A stretch of DNA of 64,000 nucleotides from Terrabacter terrigena. Lineage in GTDB: Bacteria > Actinomycetota > Actinomycetes > Actinomycetales > Dermatophilaceae. The stretch is from positions 1-64,000 of the forward strand of contig NZ_JBHTKH010000020.1 in the NCBI RefSeq assembly GCF_042676085.1. Reading direction: 5' to 3'. Position 1 is the stretch's first letter, and each line of letters begins with the position of its first letter. Shown one piece after another: positions 49,573 to 59,452 of the stretch. Both the position numbers and the translations under genes were made by a program. The notes under the pieces were generated by a model. That model was not told where the DNA came from and did no database searches. It worked only from the letters and a program-made list of their open reading frames with translations.

Positions 49573-52320
49573 ATGGCCACCGCCCTGTACCGCCGCTACC
49601 GGCCCGAGAGCTTCGCCGACGTCATCGGGCAGGAGCACGTGACCGAGCCGCTCATGCAGGCGCTGCGCACGGGCCGTGTCAACCACGCCTACCTCTTCAG
49701 CGGCCCGCGCGGCTGCGGCAAGACGACGAGCGCCCGCATCCTCGCGCGCTGCCTCAACTGCGAGCAGGGCCCGACGCCCGAGCCGTGCGGCACCTGCCAG
49801 TCGTGCACGGCGCTCGCCCGCGGTGGACCGGGCTCGGTCGACGTCATCGAGATCGACGCCGCGAGCCACGGTGGCGTCGACGACGCGCGTGACCTGCGCG
49901 AACGCGCCTCCTACGGCCCGGCGCAGAGCCGCTTCAAGATCTACATCATCGACGAGGCGCACATGGTGACGCCGCAGGGCTTCAACGCCCTCCTCAAGAT
50001 CGTCGAGGAGCCGCCCGAGCACGTGAAGTTCGTCTTCGCGACGACCGAGCCCGAGAAGGTCATCGGCACGATCCGCTCGCGCACGCACCACTACCCGTTC
50101 CGGCTGGTCCCGCCCGCCAAGCTCTCCGCCTACATGGAGCGGCTGCTCGAGTCCGAGCACGTGGCGGTCCAGCCGGGCGTGCTCAGCTTCGTCACGCGCG
50201 CCGGCGGGGGCTCGGTGCGTGACTCGCTGTCCGTCCTCGACCAGCTCATCGCCGGGTCGGGTCCCGAGGGGCTGACCTACGACGGCGCCGTGTCACTGCT
50301 CGGCTTCACCGACGGCGAGCTGCTCGACAGCACCGTCGACGCCCTGGCGGCGGGTGACGGCGCAGCCACCTTCCGGCAGATCGACAAGGTCATCGAGTCG
50401 GGCCACGACCCGCGCCGCTTCATCGAGGACCTCCTGGAGCGGCTGCGCGACCTCATCATCGTCGCGGCCATCCCCGACGGCGTCTCGCAGGTGCTGCGCG
50501 GCGTGCCCGAGGACCAGCTCGAGCGCATGCGCGTCCAGCAGTCCGCCTTCGGGCCCGGCGCCCTGTCGCGGGCCGCCGACATCGTCAACAGCGGCCTCAC
50601 CGAGATGACCGGCGCCACGGCGCCGCGGCTGCAGCTCGAGCTGATCTGCGCGCGCATCCTCCTGCCGGGCTCGTCGGGGGAGCAGGGGTACGCCGCCCGC
50701 CTCGACCGGCTCGAGCGTCGCCTCGACGTCGGCGGCGTCCCCAGCGCCTCCGGCGGCTTCGGTATGCCGTCCGGCTCGGCGGCCGCGCCGCAGACCGTCC
50801 CGGCGTCGTCCCCGTCAGCACCTCCGTCAGCACCTCCGTCAGCACCCCCGGCTGGGGTGAGCGCACCCGCGCGCACGGTCTCCGACTACACGCCGCCGTC
50901 GAGCGGCGCCTCGGGTGGCCCGTCCCACTCGGCCGGCGGGATGGGCGGCGGCGGGCGTTCGAACGTCGAGGCCGTGGTCGGGCGCGGTGACGCCTCGGGC
51001 GGACCGCCCGGGCCGTCCGGGGCTCCCGCGCCCGGCGACGCCGGGCGTCCGGACGCGGCACGCGCCGAGGCCGGAACCCCGCCGGTGGTGGCGCCACAGG
51101 AGTCGGTCGGCGGTCCGTCCGCCGCCGAGTCCGGCGGCTCCGGCTCGCAGCACCTGACCGGTGCGAGCGACGGCGGTCATGGTCGTCCTCCGGCAGGTGG
51201 CGCGGCAGCCGCCCAGGCACCGGCTCCTGCCTCCGGCGACACGGACTCGGCCACGGCCCCCGCAGCCGGCTCGGGCAGCGGCATGGACACCGATGCGATC
51301 CGCCGCGCCTGGCCCAACGTGCTCGGTCGCATCTTCACGATGCGGCGCCTCACCTGGACGTTCGTCTCGCAGAACGCCCAGGTCACCTCCTTCGACGGCC
51401 GCACCCTGACGCTCGGCATCGCGACCGCGGGCCTCACCCAGACCTTCCGGGCCGGCAACCACTCCGACATCGTGCGCCAGGCACTCATCGACGAGCTGGG
51501 GGTCGACGCCATCGTCGACGGCGTGCACGTCGAGGCAGCCCAGCAGGCGCCCGTCGCCCCGCCTGCCGGGGCCGTCCCCGCCGGGCCGCCCGACCCCGGT
51601 CCCCCGGCGCCCGCCGGCGGGCAGGGTCCCTCCGCGGTCGGAGGCGGGCAGGGTCCCTCCGCAGGCGCCGGCGAGCCCGCACCCTCAGGTCCGGCCGACG
51701 GCGGCGCCTCGCGCGGGTCGTGGGGTGATGCCGGCGCGGGTCATGAGCCTGCCCGCGCGGCGGGCGACCGGCCGACCAGACCGTCAGGCGGTGACGTCGA
51801 GCGTGGCGCCTCCGCCCTCGCCGATGCGGGGCTGAGCCCCGTCTCGGGCCGCTCGCACGAGGAGAACGCCGGATGGGGGGCCGCCACGGGTCCCGCCCCC
51901 GACTGGGCAACCGGCCCCACGGCGGGGTCCGACTCCGACTCGAACGAGCCCGGCGCCGTCTCGTCGCCCGGGGGCGGCGCAGCTCCGGCGGGCGCGGCGC
52001 CCGCGACGGCAGCCCGAGCCGCCACCGGCCCGACGACGCAGACCACCCCGGCAGCGACGGAGGCCGGGGCGGCACCGGCCGACGGTGTCCCCACCGCCTC
52101 GGCCTTGCGAGGGGCGAGTGCCGTGCGCCAGTCCTTCGCGCAGGCCCGGTCGCGTTCGGCGTCGTCGCGTGCCGCCGACGACGACCAGCCCCGCCAGCCC
52201 GTCACCGACGACTCGGCCGTCAGCGACGACGACGAGGACATCGAGCATTCCAACGACATGGGCCGGTCGGTCATCGAGAAGGTGCTCGGCGGCCGCGTGG
52301 TCCAGGAGCTCGACGAGTAG
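49573..52320 (+). CDS. dnaX: DNA polymerase III subunits gamma and tau
   Basis: 915 aa. AAA+ clamp-loader ATPase: Walker A GPRGCGKT at 44-51, zinc module CLNCEQGPTPEPCGTCQSC at 60-78, DEAH near 128, sensor regions following. Residues 400-600 and 680-880 are Pro/Gly/Ala/Ser-rich and probably disordered, flanking a small folded tau-like domain (about 575-660, RRAWPNVLGRIFTMRRLTW). The end IEKVLGGRVVQELDE is conserved. ATG 49573 has no Shine-Dalgarno; TAGGGT (49560-49565) at 7 nt indicates a leaderless mRNA. Confidence 0.95.
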   Translation: MATALYRRYRPESFADVIGQEHVTEPLMQALRTGRVNHAYLFSGPRGCGKTTSARILARCLNCEQGPTPEPCGTCQSCTALARGGPGSVDVIEIDAASHGGVDDARDLRERASYGPAQSRFKIYIIDEAHMVTPQGFNALLKIVEEPPEHVKFVFATTEPEKVIGTIRSRTHHYPFRLVPPAKLSAYMERLLESEHVAVQPGVLSFVTRAGGGSVRDSLSVLDQLIAGSGPEGLTYDGAVSLLGFTDGELLDSTVDALAAGDGAATFRQIDKVIESGHDPRRFIEDLLERLRDLIIVAAIPDGVSQVLRGVPEDQLERMRVQQSAFGPGALSRAADIVNSGLTEMTGATAPRLQLELICARILLPGSSGEQGYAARLDRLERRLDVGGVPSASGGFGMPSGSAAAPQTVPASSPSAPPSAPPSAPPAGVSAPARTVSDYTPPSSGASGGPSHSAGGMGGGGRSNVEAVVGRGDASGGPPGPSGAPAPGDAGRPDAARAEAGTPPVVAPQESVGGPSAAESGGSGSQHLTGASDGGHGRPPAGGAAAAQAPAPASGDTDSATAPAAGSGSGMDTDAIRRAWPNVLGRIFTMRRLTWTFVSQNAQVTSFDGRTLTLGIATAGLTQTFRAGNHSDIVRQALIDELGVDAIVDGVHVEAAQQAPVAPPAGAVPAGPPDPGPPAPAGGQGPSAVGGGQGPSAGAGEPAPSGPADGGASRGSWGDAGAGHEPARAAGDRPTRPSGGDVERGASALADAGLSPVSGRSHEENAGWGAATGPAPDWATGPTAGSDSDSNEPGAVSSPGGGAAPAGAAPATAARAATGPTTQTTPAATEAGAAPADGVPTASALRGASAVRQSFAQARSRSASSRAADDDQPRQPVTDDSAVSDDDEDIEHSNDMGRSVIEKVLGGRVVQELDE

Positions 52321-52422
52321 GCCTCGGCGCTCACTGGGCCGGTGACCAGTGGTCGCCCGGCGGCCTTGGGAACGGTGAGGATTCGGGACTCGCGCCGACC
52401 TGAGCGGCGGTACGTTCACACA

Positions 52423-53181
52423 GTGACCTTCGAGGTGGCTGCAGGCGCCTACAACCGCTTCATGGGGCGGTACTCCGAGCCGCTCGCAGAGCAGTTCGCC
52501 GACTGGGCGGGAGTCGCCGCGCCCGGCCGCGCGCTCGACGTCGGCTGCGGTCCCGGAGCGTTGACGAGGGTCCTCGTCGACCGGCTGGGCGTCGACGGGG
52601 TCTCGGCCCTCGACCCGTCGCAGCACTTCCTCGCGGCCCTGCGCCAGTCGTTCCCCACGCTCGATGTACAGACCGGCACGGCCGAGCAGCTGCCCTATCC
52701 CGACGACCTGTTCGACCACACCCTTGCCCAGCTCGTCGTCCACTTCCTCACCGACGCGGTCGGCGGCCTGCACGAGATGGCTCGTGTCACCCGCCCTGGC
52801 GGGACCGTAGCGGCCTGCGTCTGGGACCTCGGTGGCGGCAACGGGCCGCTCACCACGTTCTGGCAGGCGGCCCGCGACCTCGACCCGGACGTCGTCGACG
52901 AGTCACGGCTGCCGGGTGTCAACGAAGGCGAGCTGGCCCGTCTGTGTGACGAGGCGGGCCTCAACCGGATCGAGGGGACGACCCTCACCGTCAGCGTCGA
53001 GCACTCGAGCTTCGACGACTGGTGGGAGCCCTACACCCTCGGAGTGGGGCCGGCCGGGGCCCACGTGCAGGCACTCGACGACGCGGGACGGGTCGCCCTT
53101 CGCGAACGCTGCCGCGAGCTGTTGCCCGACGCGCCCTTCGCCGTGACCGCGAGTGCGTGGACGGTCCGCGCGCAGGCGTGA
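52423..53181 (+). CDS. class I SAM-dependent methyltransferase
   Basis: 252 aa. Motif I ALDVGCGPGALTRVL near 38, motif post-I SALDPSQ near 62, GTAEQLPYPDDLFDHTLAQLVVHFL near 84 and HEMARVTRPGGTV near 120 define a UbiE/Methyltransf_11 enzyme. Substrate unknown. GTG 52423 has TACGTT 6 nt upstream and no Shine-Dalgarno. Its position between dnaX and plsC gives no functional hint. Confidence 0.88.
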   Translation: MTFEVAAGAYNRFMGRYSEPLAEQFADWAGVAAPGRALDVGCGPGALTRVLVDRLGVDGVSALDPSQHFLAALRQSFPTLDVQTGTAEQLPYPDDLFDHTLAQLVVHFLTDAVGGLHEMARVTRPGGTVAACVWDLGGGNGPLTTFWQAARDLDPDVVDESRLPGVNEGELARLCDEAGLNRIEGTTLTVSVEHSSFDDWWEPYTLGVGPAGAHVQALDDAGRVALRERCRELLPDAPFAVTASAWTVRAQA

Positions 53182-53319
53182 CGACTCCGAGCGCGAGGTG
53201 CCGGCCCGCATACGACCGGTGTGCGCCAACGAGACGTCCGGCGTACCAAGGGGTGAACGCCGCGCGTCCGTTCGGACGCCCCACCCGAGCGACGGGACCT
53301 CGGCCCTAGGCTGTGGCCC

Positions 53320-53994
53320 ATGTTCTACAGCCTCGGGCGGAATCTCCTGTATCCGCTGTCCCATGCGCTGTACCGCCCGACGATCGAGGGCAAGGAGAAC
53401 ATCCCCCGCCAGGGTGGCGTCATCGTCGCGAGCAACCACCTGTCGTTCATCGACTCGTTCGCGATCCCGCTCGCGTCGCCGAGGCAGGTGCGCTTCCTCG
53501 CCAAGGAGGAGTACTGGACCGGCCCCGGCGTCGGCGGACTGCTGCGCAAGGGCTTCTTCAGCGCCGTCGGCATGGTGCCCGTCAACCGGCACTCGGCGAC
53601 CGCCGCGCAGGAGAGCCTCGACACCGCACTCGAGGTGCTGAGGGCCGGCGACGCGTTCGGCATCTACCCGGAGGGCACGCGGTCGCGCGACGGCCGGCTC
53701 TACCGCGGCCGCACGGGTGTCGCCTGGCTCGCGCTCACGGCCCAGGTGCCCGTCGTGCCCGTCGGCCTGATCGGCACGGAGAACATCCAGCCGGTCGGCG
53801 CGCGCTTCCCGAAGCTAGCGAAGGTGACGGTGCGGTTCGGTGAGCCGATCGGTGTCGAGGAGTACGCCGGTATGCCGGCGGGCAGGGCGCGTCGCCTCCT
53901 GACCGATCGCGTCATGGAGGCGATCGCCGGACTGAGCGGCCAGGAGCGCGTCGACGCCTACAACGAGGTCCCCGCGGGAGAGCCGTCCGCCTGA
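53320..53994 (+). CDS. plsC: 1-acyl-sn-glycerol-3-phosphate acyltransferase
   Basis: 224 aa. Catalytic NHLSFIDS near 40-47 (NHxxxxD) and phosphate-binding YPEGTRSRDG near 115, the PlsC signature. Acylates lysophosphatidate to phosphatidate at the inner membrane face. ATG 53320 has TAGGCT 7 nt upstream, so a leaderless mRNA is likely. Actinobacteria carry several paralogues, so a role with other acceptors is possible. Confidence 0.92.
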   Translation: MFYSLGRNLLYPLSHALYRPTIEGKENIPRQGGVIVASNHLSFIDSFAIPLASPRQVRFLAKEEYWTGPGVGGLLRKGFFSAVGMVPVNRHSATAAQESLDTALEVLRAGDAFGIYPEGTRSRDGRLYRGRTGVAWLALTAQVPVVPVGLIGTENIQPVGARFPKLAKVTVRFGEPIGVEEYAGMPAGRARRLLTDRVMEAIAGLSGQERVDAYNEVPAGEPSA

Positions 53995-54033
53995 CCCGCA
54001 GGTGTCTGCACCACCCGCCCGGCGACGCCTTGC

Positions 54034-54059
54034 AGATGCGACTCAGTCGCATCTAGCGT
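54034..54059 (+). promoter_or_regulatory. 21-bp palindromic operator inside the Ni/Co permease promoter
   Basis: AGATGCGACT-C-AGTCGCATCT is a perfect palindrome at 54034-54054. It fills the spacer between -35 TTGCAG (54030-54035) and -10 TAGCGT (54054-54059), itself 6 nt before the GTG. A repressor bound here would block polymerase. A Fur-family or other metal sensor (nickel, cobalt, zinc) is the natural guess. Confidence 0.75.
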
Positions 54060-54065
54060 GGGTTC

Positions 54066-55193
54066 GTGACCGCCCCCACCGCGACGACGACCGCTGCCAG
54101 CCCCGCGGGGCGGACGCGACTCGCCCGGCTCACCCGGGACGAGCGGCGCAGCGTAGCCGGCATGGCCGCCTTCGTCGCGCTTCTGCACGTCGTCGGGTGG
54201 GGCCTGCTCGTGCTCGTCGTGGCTCCCGCGGAGTACCGCGTCGCCGGCCAGCTCTTCGGCGTGGGACTCGGCGTGACGGCATACACCCTCGGGATGCGCC
54301 ACGCGTTCGACGCCGACCACATCGCCGCCATCGACAACACGACCCGCAAGCTCATGGGCGAGGGCCAGAAGCCGATGAGCGTCGGGTTCTGGTTCAGCCT
54401 CGGGCACAGCTCGGTCGTCTTCGTCATGGTGATGCTGCTCGCCCTCGGCATCCGGGCGCTCGCGGGCGCGATCGAGGACGACGGGTCGATGCTGCAGCAG
54501 GTGACCGGTGTCTGGGGCACGACGGTCTCGGGCGTCTTCCTCGTGCTGATCGGGCTCGTCAACCTCGCGGCCCTCGTCGGCATCCTCAAGGTCTTCCGCC
54601 GCATGCGCACCGGCCACTTCGACGAGGCCGAGCTCGAGCGCCAGCTCGACAGACGGGGCCTGCTCAACCGCATCCTCGGTCGGGTGACCAGGACGGTGCG
54701 CAAGCCGTGGCACATGTACCCCGTCGGGCTGCTCTTCGGCCTCGGCTTCGACACCGTCACCGAGGTGGGCCTGCTCGTCATCGCCGGAGGCGCCGCCGCA
54801 GCCGACCTGCCCTGGTATGCCGTGCTCGTGCTGCCCGTGCTCTTCGCGGCGGGGATGTCGCTCCTCGACAGCCTCGACGGCTCGTTCATGAACGTCGCCT
54901 ACGGCTGGGCGTTCAGCCGGCCGGTGCGCAAGATCTACTACAACATCACCGTCACGTCGCTGTCGGTCGCGGTCGCCCTCGTCGTCGGCGTGATCGAGCT
55001 CATCGGGCTGCTCGGCAACAGGCTCGGGGTCACGAGCGGGCCGATCGCCTGGATCGGGTCGATCGACCTCGCCGACGTCGGTTTCTGGATCGTGGGCCTC
55101 TTCGTCGTCACCTGGACGGTCGCGGTCGCCGTCTGGCGGTTCGGTCGGGTCGAGCAGCGCTGGGAGAGCGCCCTCGCCGACGCTCCCCGCTGA
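54066..55193 (+). CDS. nickel/cobalt permease, NiCoT family
   Basis: 375 aa, eight TM helices. The signature HAFDADHIAAIDN near 78-90 in helix II binds Ni or Co; the family motif LGHSSVVF and LFGLGFDTVTEVGLL follow. Single-component importer. GTG 54066 is read from a leaderless promoter controlled by a palindromic operator. No urease, hydrogenase or cobalamin gene is in the window, so nickel versus cobalt cannot be decided; NiSOD or B12 use elsewhere is possible. Confidence 0.93.
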   Translation: MTAPTATTTAASPAGRTRLARLTRDERRSVAGMAAFVALLHVVGWGLLVLVVAPAEYRVAGQLFGVGLGVTAYTLGMRHAFDADHIAAIDNTTRKLMGEGQKPMSVGFWFSLGHSSVVFVMVMLLALGIRALAGAIEDDGSMLQQVTGVWGTTVSGVFLVLIGLVNLAALVGILKVFRRMRTGHFDEAELERQLDRRGLLNRILGRVTRTVRKPWHMYPVGLLFGLGFDTVTEVGLLVIAGGAAAADLPWYAVLVLPVLFAAGMSLLDSLDGSFMNVAYGWAFSRPVRKIYYNITVTSLSVAVALVVGVIELIGLLGNRLGVTSGPIAWIGSIDLADVGFWIVGLFVVTWTVAVAVWRFGRVEQRWESALADAPR

Positions 55194-55225
55194 CCTCGCG
55201 GCCGCAGCTGCACCGTGGCGCACCC

Positions 55226-55429
55226 TCAAGCCGGCATCGCGCCCGAAGTCGGCGGCAACCGCGCCGTGGCGCACGGTGGCGTCGGTCCGGCGAGCACCTT
55301 CATTGCGACGGTGATCGCCCCGAACCCACCGGTCGTCATCCGAACGTCGTCACCGCTCCAGGCGAGCGACACGACGCGCTCGAGCCACCGTTGGGCGTAG
55401 CCCGAGTGCCTGCGGAACCCGAACATCAT
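55226..55429 (-). CDS. small hypothetical protein
   Basis: 67 aa if started at ATG 55429 (or ATG 55426). It begins MMFGFRRHSGYAQRWLERV and has strongly GC-biased third positions, as real genes here do. A TACCGT box lies 5-8 nt upstream, a leaderless-like position. It fills the otherwise empty 419-bp gap between the Ni/Co permease and recR, on the opposite strand to both. No family recognised; it may be chance. Confidence 0.35.
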   Translation of the reverse strand: MMFGFRRHSGYAQRWLERVVSLAWSGDDVRMTTGGFGAITVAMKVLAGPTPPCATARLPPTSGAMPA

Positions 55430-55612
55430 CCGGAACGGTACGGCGCCCTGGATCCGCTCACTGCGGCGCGAGGTGGTGCGCCCACCACCTGGCTCATCCG
55501 TGGCTGGCCCTTCGCAGCTCGAGGGTTCGACGGTCCGGCGGAGGCCGACGTTCACCACGCCAGACCGGTGAGGCGGTCCGCAGCAGGCGTTTTCCAGGCT
55601 TAGGGTTGCGGT

Positions 55613-56212
55613 GTGTACGAAGGCGCGGTGCAGGACCTGATCGACGAGCTCGGACGACTCCCCGGGATCGGCCCCAAGAGCGCGCAGCGCATCGCCTTCC
55701 ACCTGCTCCAGACCGACTCCGACGACGTGACGCGTCTCGTCACGGCGCTCACCGAGGTCAAGGCCAGGGTCCGGTTCTGCGAGCAGTGCGGCAACGTCGC
55801 CGAGGCCGACCGGTGCCGCATCTGCGCCGACCCCCGCCGCGACCAGACGTCGATCTGCGTCGTCGAGGAGCCCAAGGACGTCGTCGCGATCGAGCGCACC
55901 CGCGAGTTCCGCGGCACCTACCACGTGCTGGGCGGCGCGATCAGCCCGATCGACGGCATCGGCCCCGACGACCTTCGCGTGCGCGAGCTGATGACCCGTC
56001 TGGCCTCCGGCGAGGTGCAGGAGGTCATCATCGCGACCGACCCCAACCTCGAGGGCGAGGCGACGGCCACCTACCTCTCCCGGCTGCTGCGCGACGTCGG
56101 CCTGACCGTGACGCGCCTGGCCTCGGGCCTGCCGGTGGGCGGCGACCTCGAGTACGCCGACGAGGTCACCCTCGGGCGCGCCTTCGAGGGCCGCCGCCGC
56201 GTCGACGCCTGA
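55613..56212 (+). CDS. recR: recombination mediator protein RecR
   Basis: 199 aa. Helix-hairpin-helix LPGIGPKSAQRIAFHLL at 14-30, zinc motif CEQCGNVAEADRCRIC near 57-72, Toprim domain with VVEEPKDVVAIERT near 84 and ATDPNLEGEATATYL near 142. Loads RecA at gaps with RecF/RecO. GTG 55613 has TAGGGT at 6 nt, the same box as dnaX, so both replication/repair genes appear leaderless. Confidence 0.96.
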   Translation: MYEGAVQDLIDELGRLPGIGPKSAQRIAFHLLQTDSDDVTRLVTALTEVKARVRFCEQCGNVAEADRCRICADPRRDQTSICVVEEPKDVVAIERTREFRGTYHVLGGAISPIDGIGPDDLRVRELMTRLASGEVQEVIIATDPNLEGEATATYLSRLLRDVGLTVTRLASGLPVGGDLEYADEVTLGRAFEGRRRVDA

Positions 56213-56262
56213 CCTTTCCCGAAACCTGCTCGGCCGCGGTGGCGGACTGCCACCATCGGTGG

Positions 56263-57222
56263 ATGGACGTCGCGGACCCGCCGCCCGCCGAGCAGTCCGG
56301 TTCGGACCCGGCCGCCTCACCGGACCCGGCCGCGCCCGCGACCGGTCCCGCCGCCCGGAGGGCGCCTTCCGTGAAGGACCCCGGCCCGGCGAGCGCGCCG
56401 TCGCAGTCTGCGGGGCCCGAGCCGGGTCGCTCCGGCATCTGGCGCAGTGAGGGCGCGAAGATCGCCGTCATCGGTGCCGTTGCCACGGCCCTGGCGACCG
56501 CCCTGTTCACGAGCAACCACCTGGACGCCTGGTTCGGCTGGGGCCCCGGCCCGGCAGGCGCCACCGTGGCTGCCAGTGCGACCGGGCAGCCGCCCAGCGC
56601 CTCCCCGTCCCGGACCGCCAAGCCGGTGTCCGACCGGAGCCACGCGGTCACCGTCATGGTGCCGAGCGACTGGGGGGCGGGCAACGCGCGCTACAACATG
56701 CCGATCGCCGGGGTCATCGACGCGGGCTCCGCGGTCCGCAGCGGCAAGGGCGCCGGCATGACGACGTCGAGCTCCTTCGACGAGCCGTCGGTGTTCCTGG
56801 GCGCCTCGGTGGAGGCCGCGCGACGACTCGACCTCGCCGCCCACGGCCGCGCCGACTACACGACGTACGTCAAGTCGCTTCTCGCCGCAGACGACTACAC
56901 CGTCGACGGCTGCTCGTACGGCGGACAGCAGGCGCTCGACAAGGCCGGCTACGTGGCGCTCGTCGACACCTGGTCGGACTGCCACGGGTTCTCGAACACC
57001 GAGTTCCGCAACATGTACGCCATCACCGAGGACGGTTCCGTGTTCGTCGTCGGCCAGGCCGTCACCATCGGTGCGGACAAGGCCTCCGGGGCAGCGATCC
57101 TGGCTTCCTTCGCCATCCGACCCGATGCGGTGCGCGAGGGCGAGGCGACGCCGTCGAAGGAGATGCGGTATCCGTTGCCCCCGTGGGTCACCCCGACGTC
57201 GGGCGACGTGGTTCTTCCCTGA
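56263..57222 (+). CDS. single-TM extracytoplasmic protein of unknown function
   Basis: 319 aa. Residues 1-60 are Pro/Ala/Ser-rich and disordered; a TM helix at about 66-85 (IAVIGAVATALATALFTS) anchors it, and the C-terminal 190 residues lie outside. That domain has two cysteines (DGCSYGG, SDCHGF) that could form a disulfide, and a beta-rich look (VTVMVPSDWG...). No family recognised. ATG 56263; the ribosome-binding site is weak. It lies between recR and a DUF5063 gene. Confidence 0.65.
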   Translation: MDVADPPPAEQSGSDPAASPDPAAPATGPAARRAPSVKDPGPASAPSQSAGPEPGRSGIWRSEGAKIAVIGAVATALATALFTSNHLDAWFGWGPGPAGATVAASATGQPPSASPSRTAKPVSDRSHAVTVMVPSDWGAGNARYNMPIAGVIDAGSAVRSGKGAGMTTSSSFDEPSVFLGASVEAARRLDLAAHGRADYTTYVKSLLAADDYTVDGCSYGGQQALDKAGYVALVDTWSDCHGFSNTEFRNMYAITEDGSVFVVGQAVTIGADKASGAAILASFAIRPDAVREGEATPSKEMRYPLPPWVTPTSGDVVLP

Positions 57223-57240
57223 GGCGCCGGGCCCCCAAGC

Positions 57241-57288
57241 CCTCCCTCATGCCCTCCCTCATGCCTTCCCTCAGGCCCTCCCTCAAGC
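57241..57288 (+). repeat. four imperfect 12-bp tandem repeats
   Basis: Units of CCTCCCTCATGC at 57241 and 57253, then CTTCCCTCAGGC and CCTCCCTCAAGC, in the gap after the membrane protein gene. Pyrimidine-rich on this strand, with no hairpin. Confidence 0.85.
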
Positions 57289-57383
57289 CTCCGCGGGGCG
57301 CCGAGGACGTATGCCGTCCGGCACGGTCGAGAGGGCCGTCCCCCAGGGACCCGGGCCACACGGCATACGGCATGCTGGGACCC

Positions 57384-57986
57384 ATGACTGACGAGCAGGC
57401 GACTGACGCGCAGGCGACCGACGACCACGCGACCGAGGTGGACGACCTCGCGGGACTTGCCGACCTGACAGCGGCCGAGGCGAGCGCCTTCCTCACGTCG
57501 GTGACCGAGGTGGCGTCCGGCAGCGCCCCCGACACGGCACTGCCCCTGCTCACGCTCGCGCTCTCGCAGGTGCTCGTCGCCGGTGCGCGGCTCGGTGCGA
57601 TCCAGGACGTCGTGCCCGTGCAGCGCTTCGAGCCCGACGCCACCGACGACGACGCCGACCCGCTGCGGACCGGTCTCGCCAACGTCTTCGCCGGCATCGA
57701 CGACTACGTCTACGTCATCGACCCGATCACCTCGTCCGACCGGGCCGACGGCTCGATCACCAACGACCTCGTCGACGTCGCGGTCGCCCTCACGCACGGC
57801 CTCAAGCACTACGCCGCCGGCGACAAGACCGAGGCGCTCTGGTGGTGGCAGTTCAGCTACCTCTCCGAGTGGGGAGACCGCGCGCTCATGGCGCTGAGGT
57901 CGCTGCTGTCGATCCTCAGCCACCTGCGGCTCGACGCCGACGAGGAGATCGTCGGCGAGGCCGAGTTCGACGCGCTGCACCCGTAG
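57384..57986 (+). CDS. DUF5063 domain protein
   Basis: 200 aa. A variable acidic N-terminus with three (Q/H)AT(D/E) units precedes a conserved domain with AEASAFLTSVTEVASG, DDYVYVIDP, DLVDVAVALTHGLKHYAAGDKTEALWWWQFSYLSEWG. This is DUF5063 as I recall it, commonly next to recR in actinobacteria, where it may be functionally linked to repair. ATG 57384 has CATGCT 7 nt upstream. Confidence 0.85.
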   Translation: MTDEQATDAQATDDHATEVDDLAGLADLTAAEASAFLTSVTEVASGSAPDTALPLLTLALSQVLVAGARLGAIQDVVPVQRFEPDATDDDADPLRTGLANVFAGIDDYVYVIDPITSSDRADGSITNDLVDVAVALTHGLKHYAAGDKTEALWWWQFSYLSEWGDRALMALRSLLSILSHLRLDADEEIVGEAEFDALHP

Positions 57987-58070
57987 ACCGCGCAAAACAT
58001 GCGGCGTTCCGGACGAATCGACGCACATCTCACCATCGCGACGCAGCGGTGGGCCCCGCGCGCGCGAGCC

Positions 58071-58076
58071 TAGACT
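58071..58076 (+). promoter_or_regulatory. -10 box of lysC
   Basis: TAGACT 65 nt upstream of the lysC GTG. Unlike many neighbours, lysC has a leader and a ribosome-binding site (GGAGCCA). Confidence 0.45.
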
Positions 58077-58141
58077 CGGTGGCACCGCAGTCCGACCGGT
58101 CCACCCGGCCGTCCCGACCATCGAGCAGATCCGGAGCCAGT

Positions 58142-59413
<1,272 letters not shown>

Positions 59414-59452
59414 ACGCGCCGAATCCTCACGGCGGCGCTAGTTTCGCGAGGT

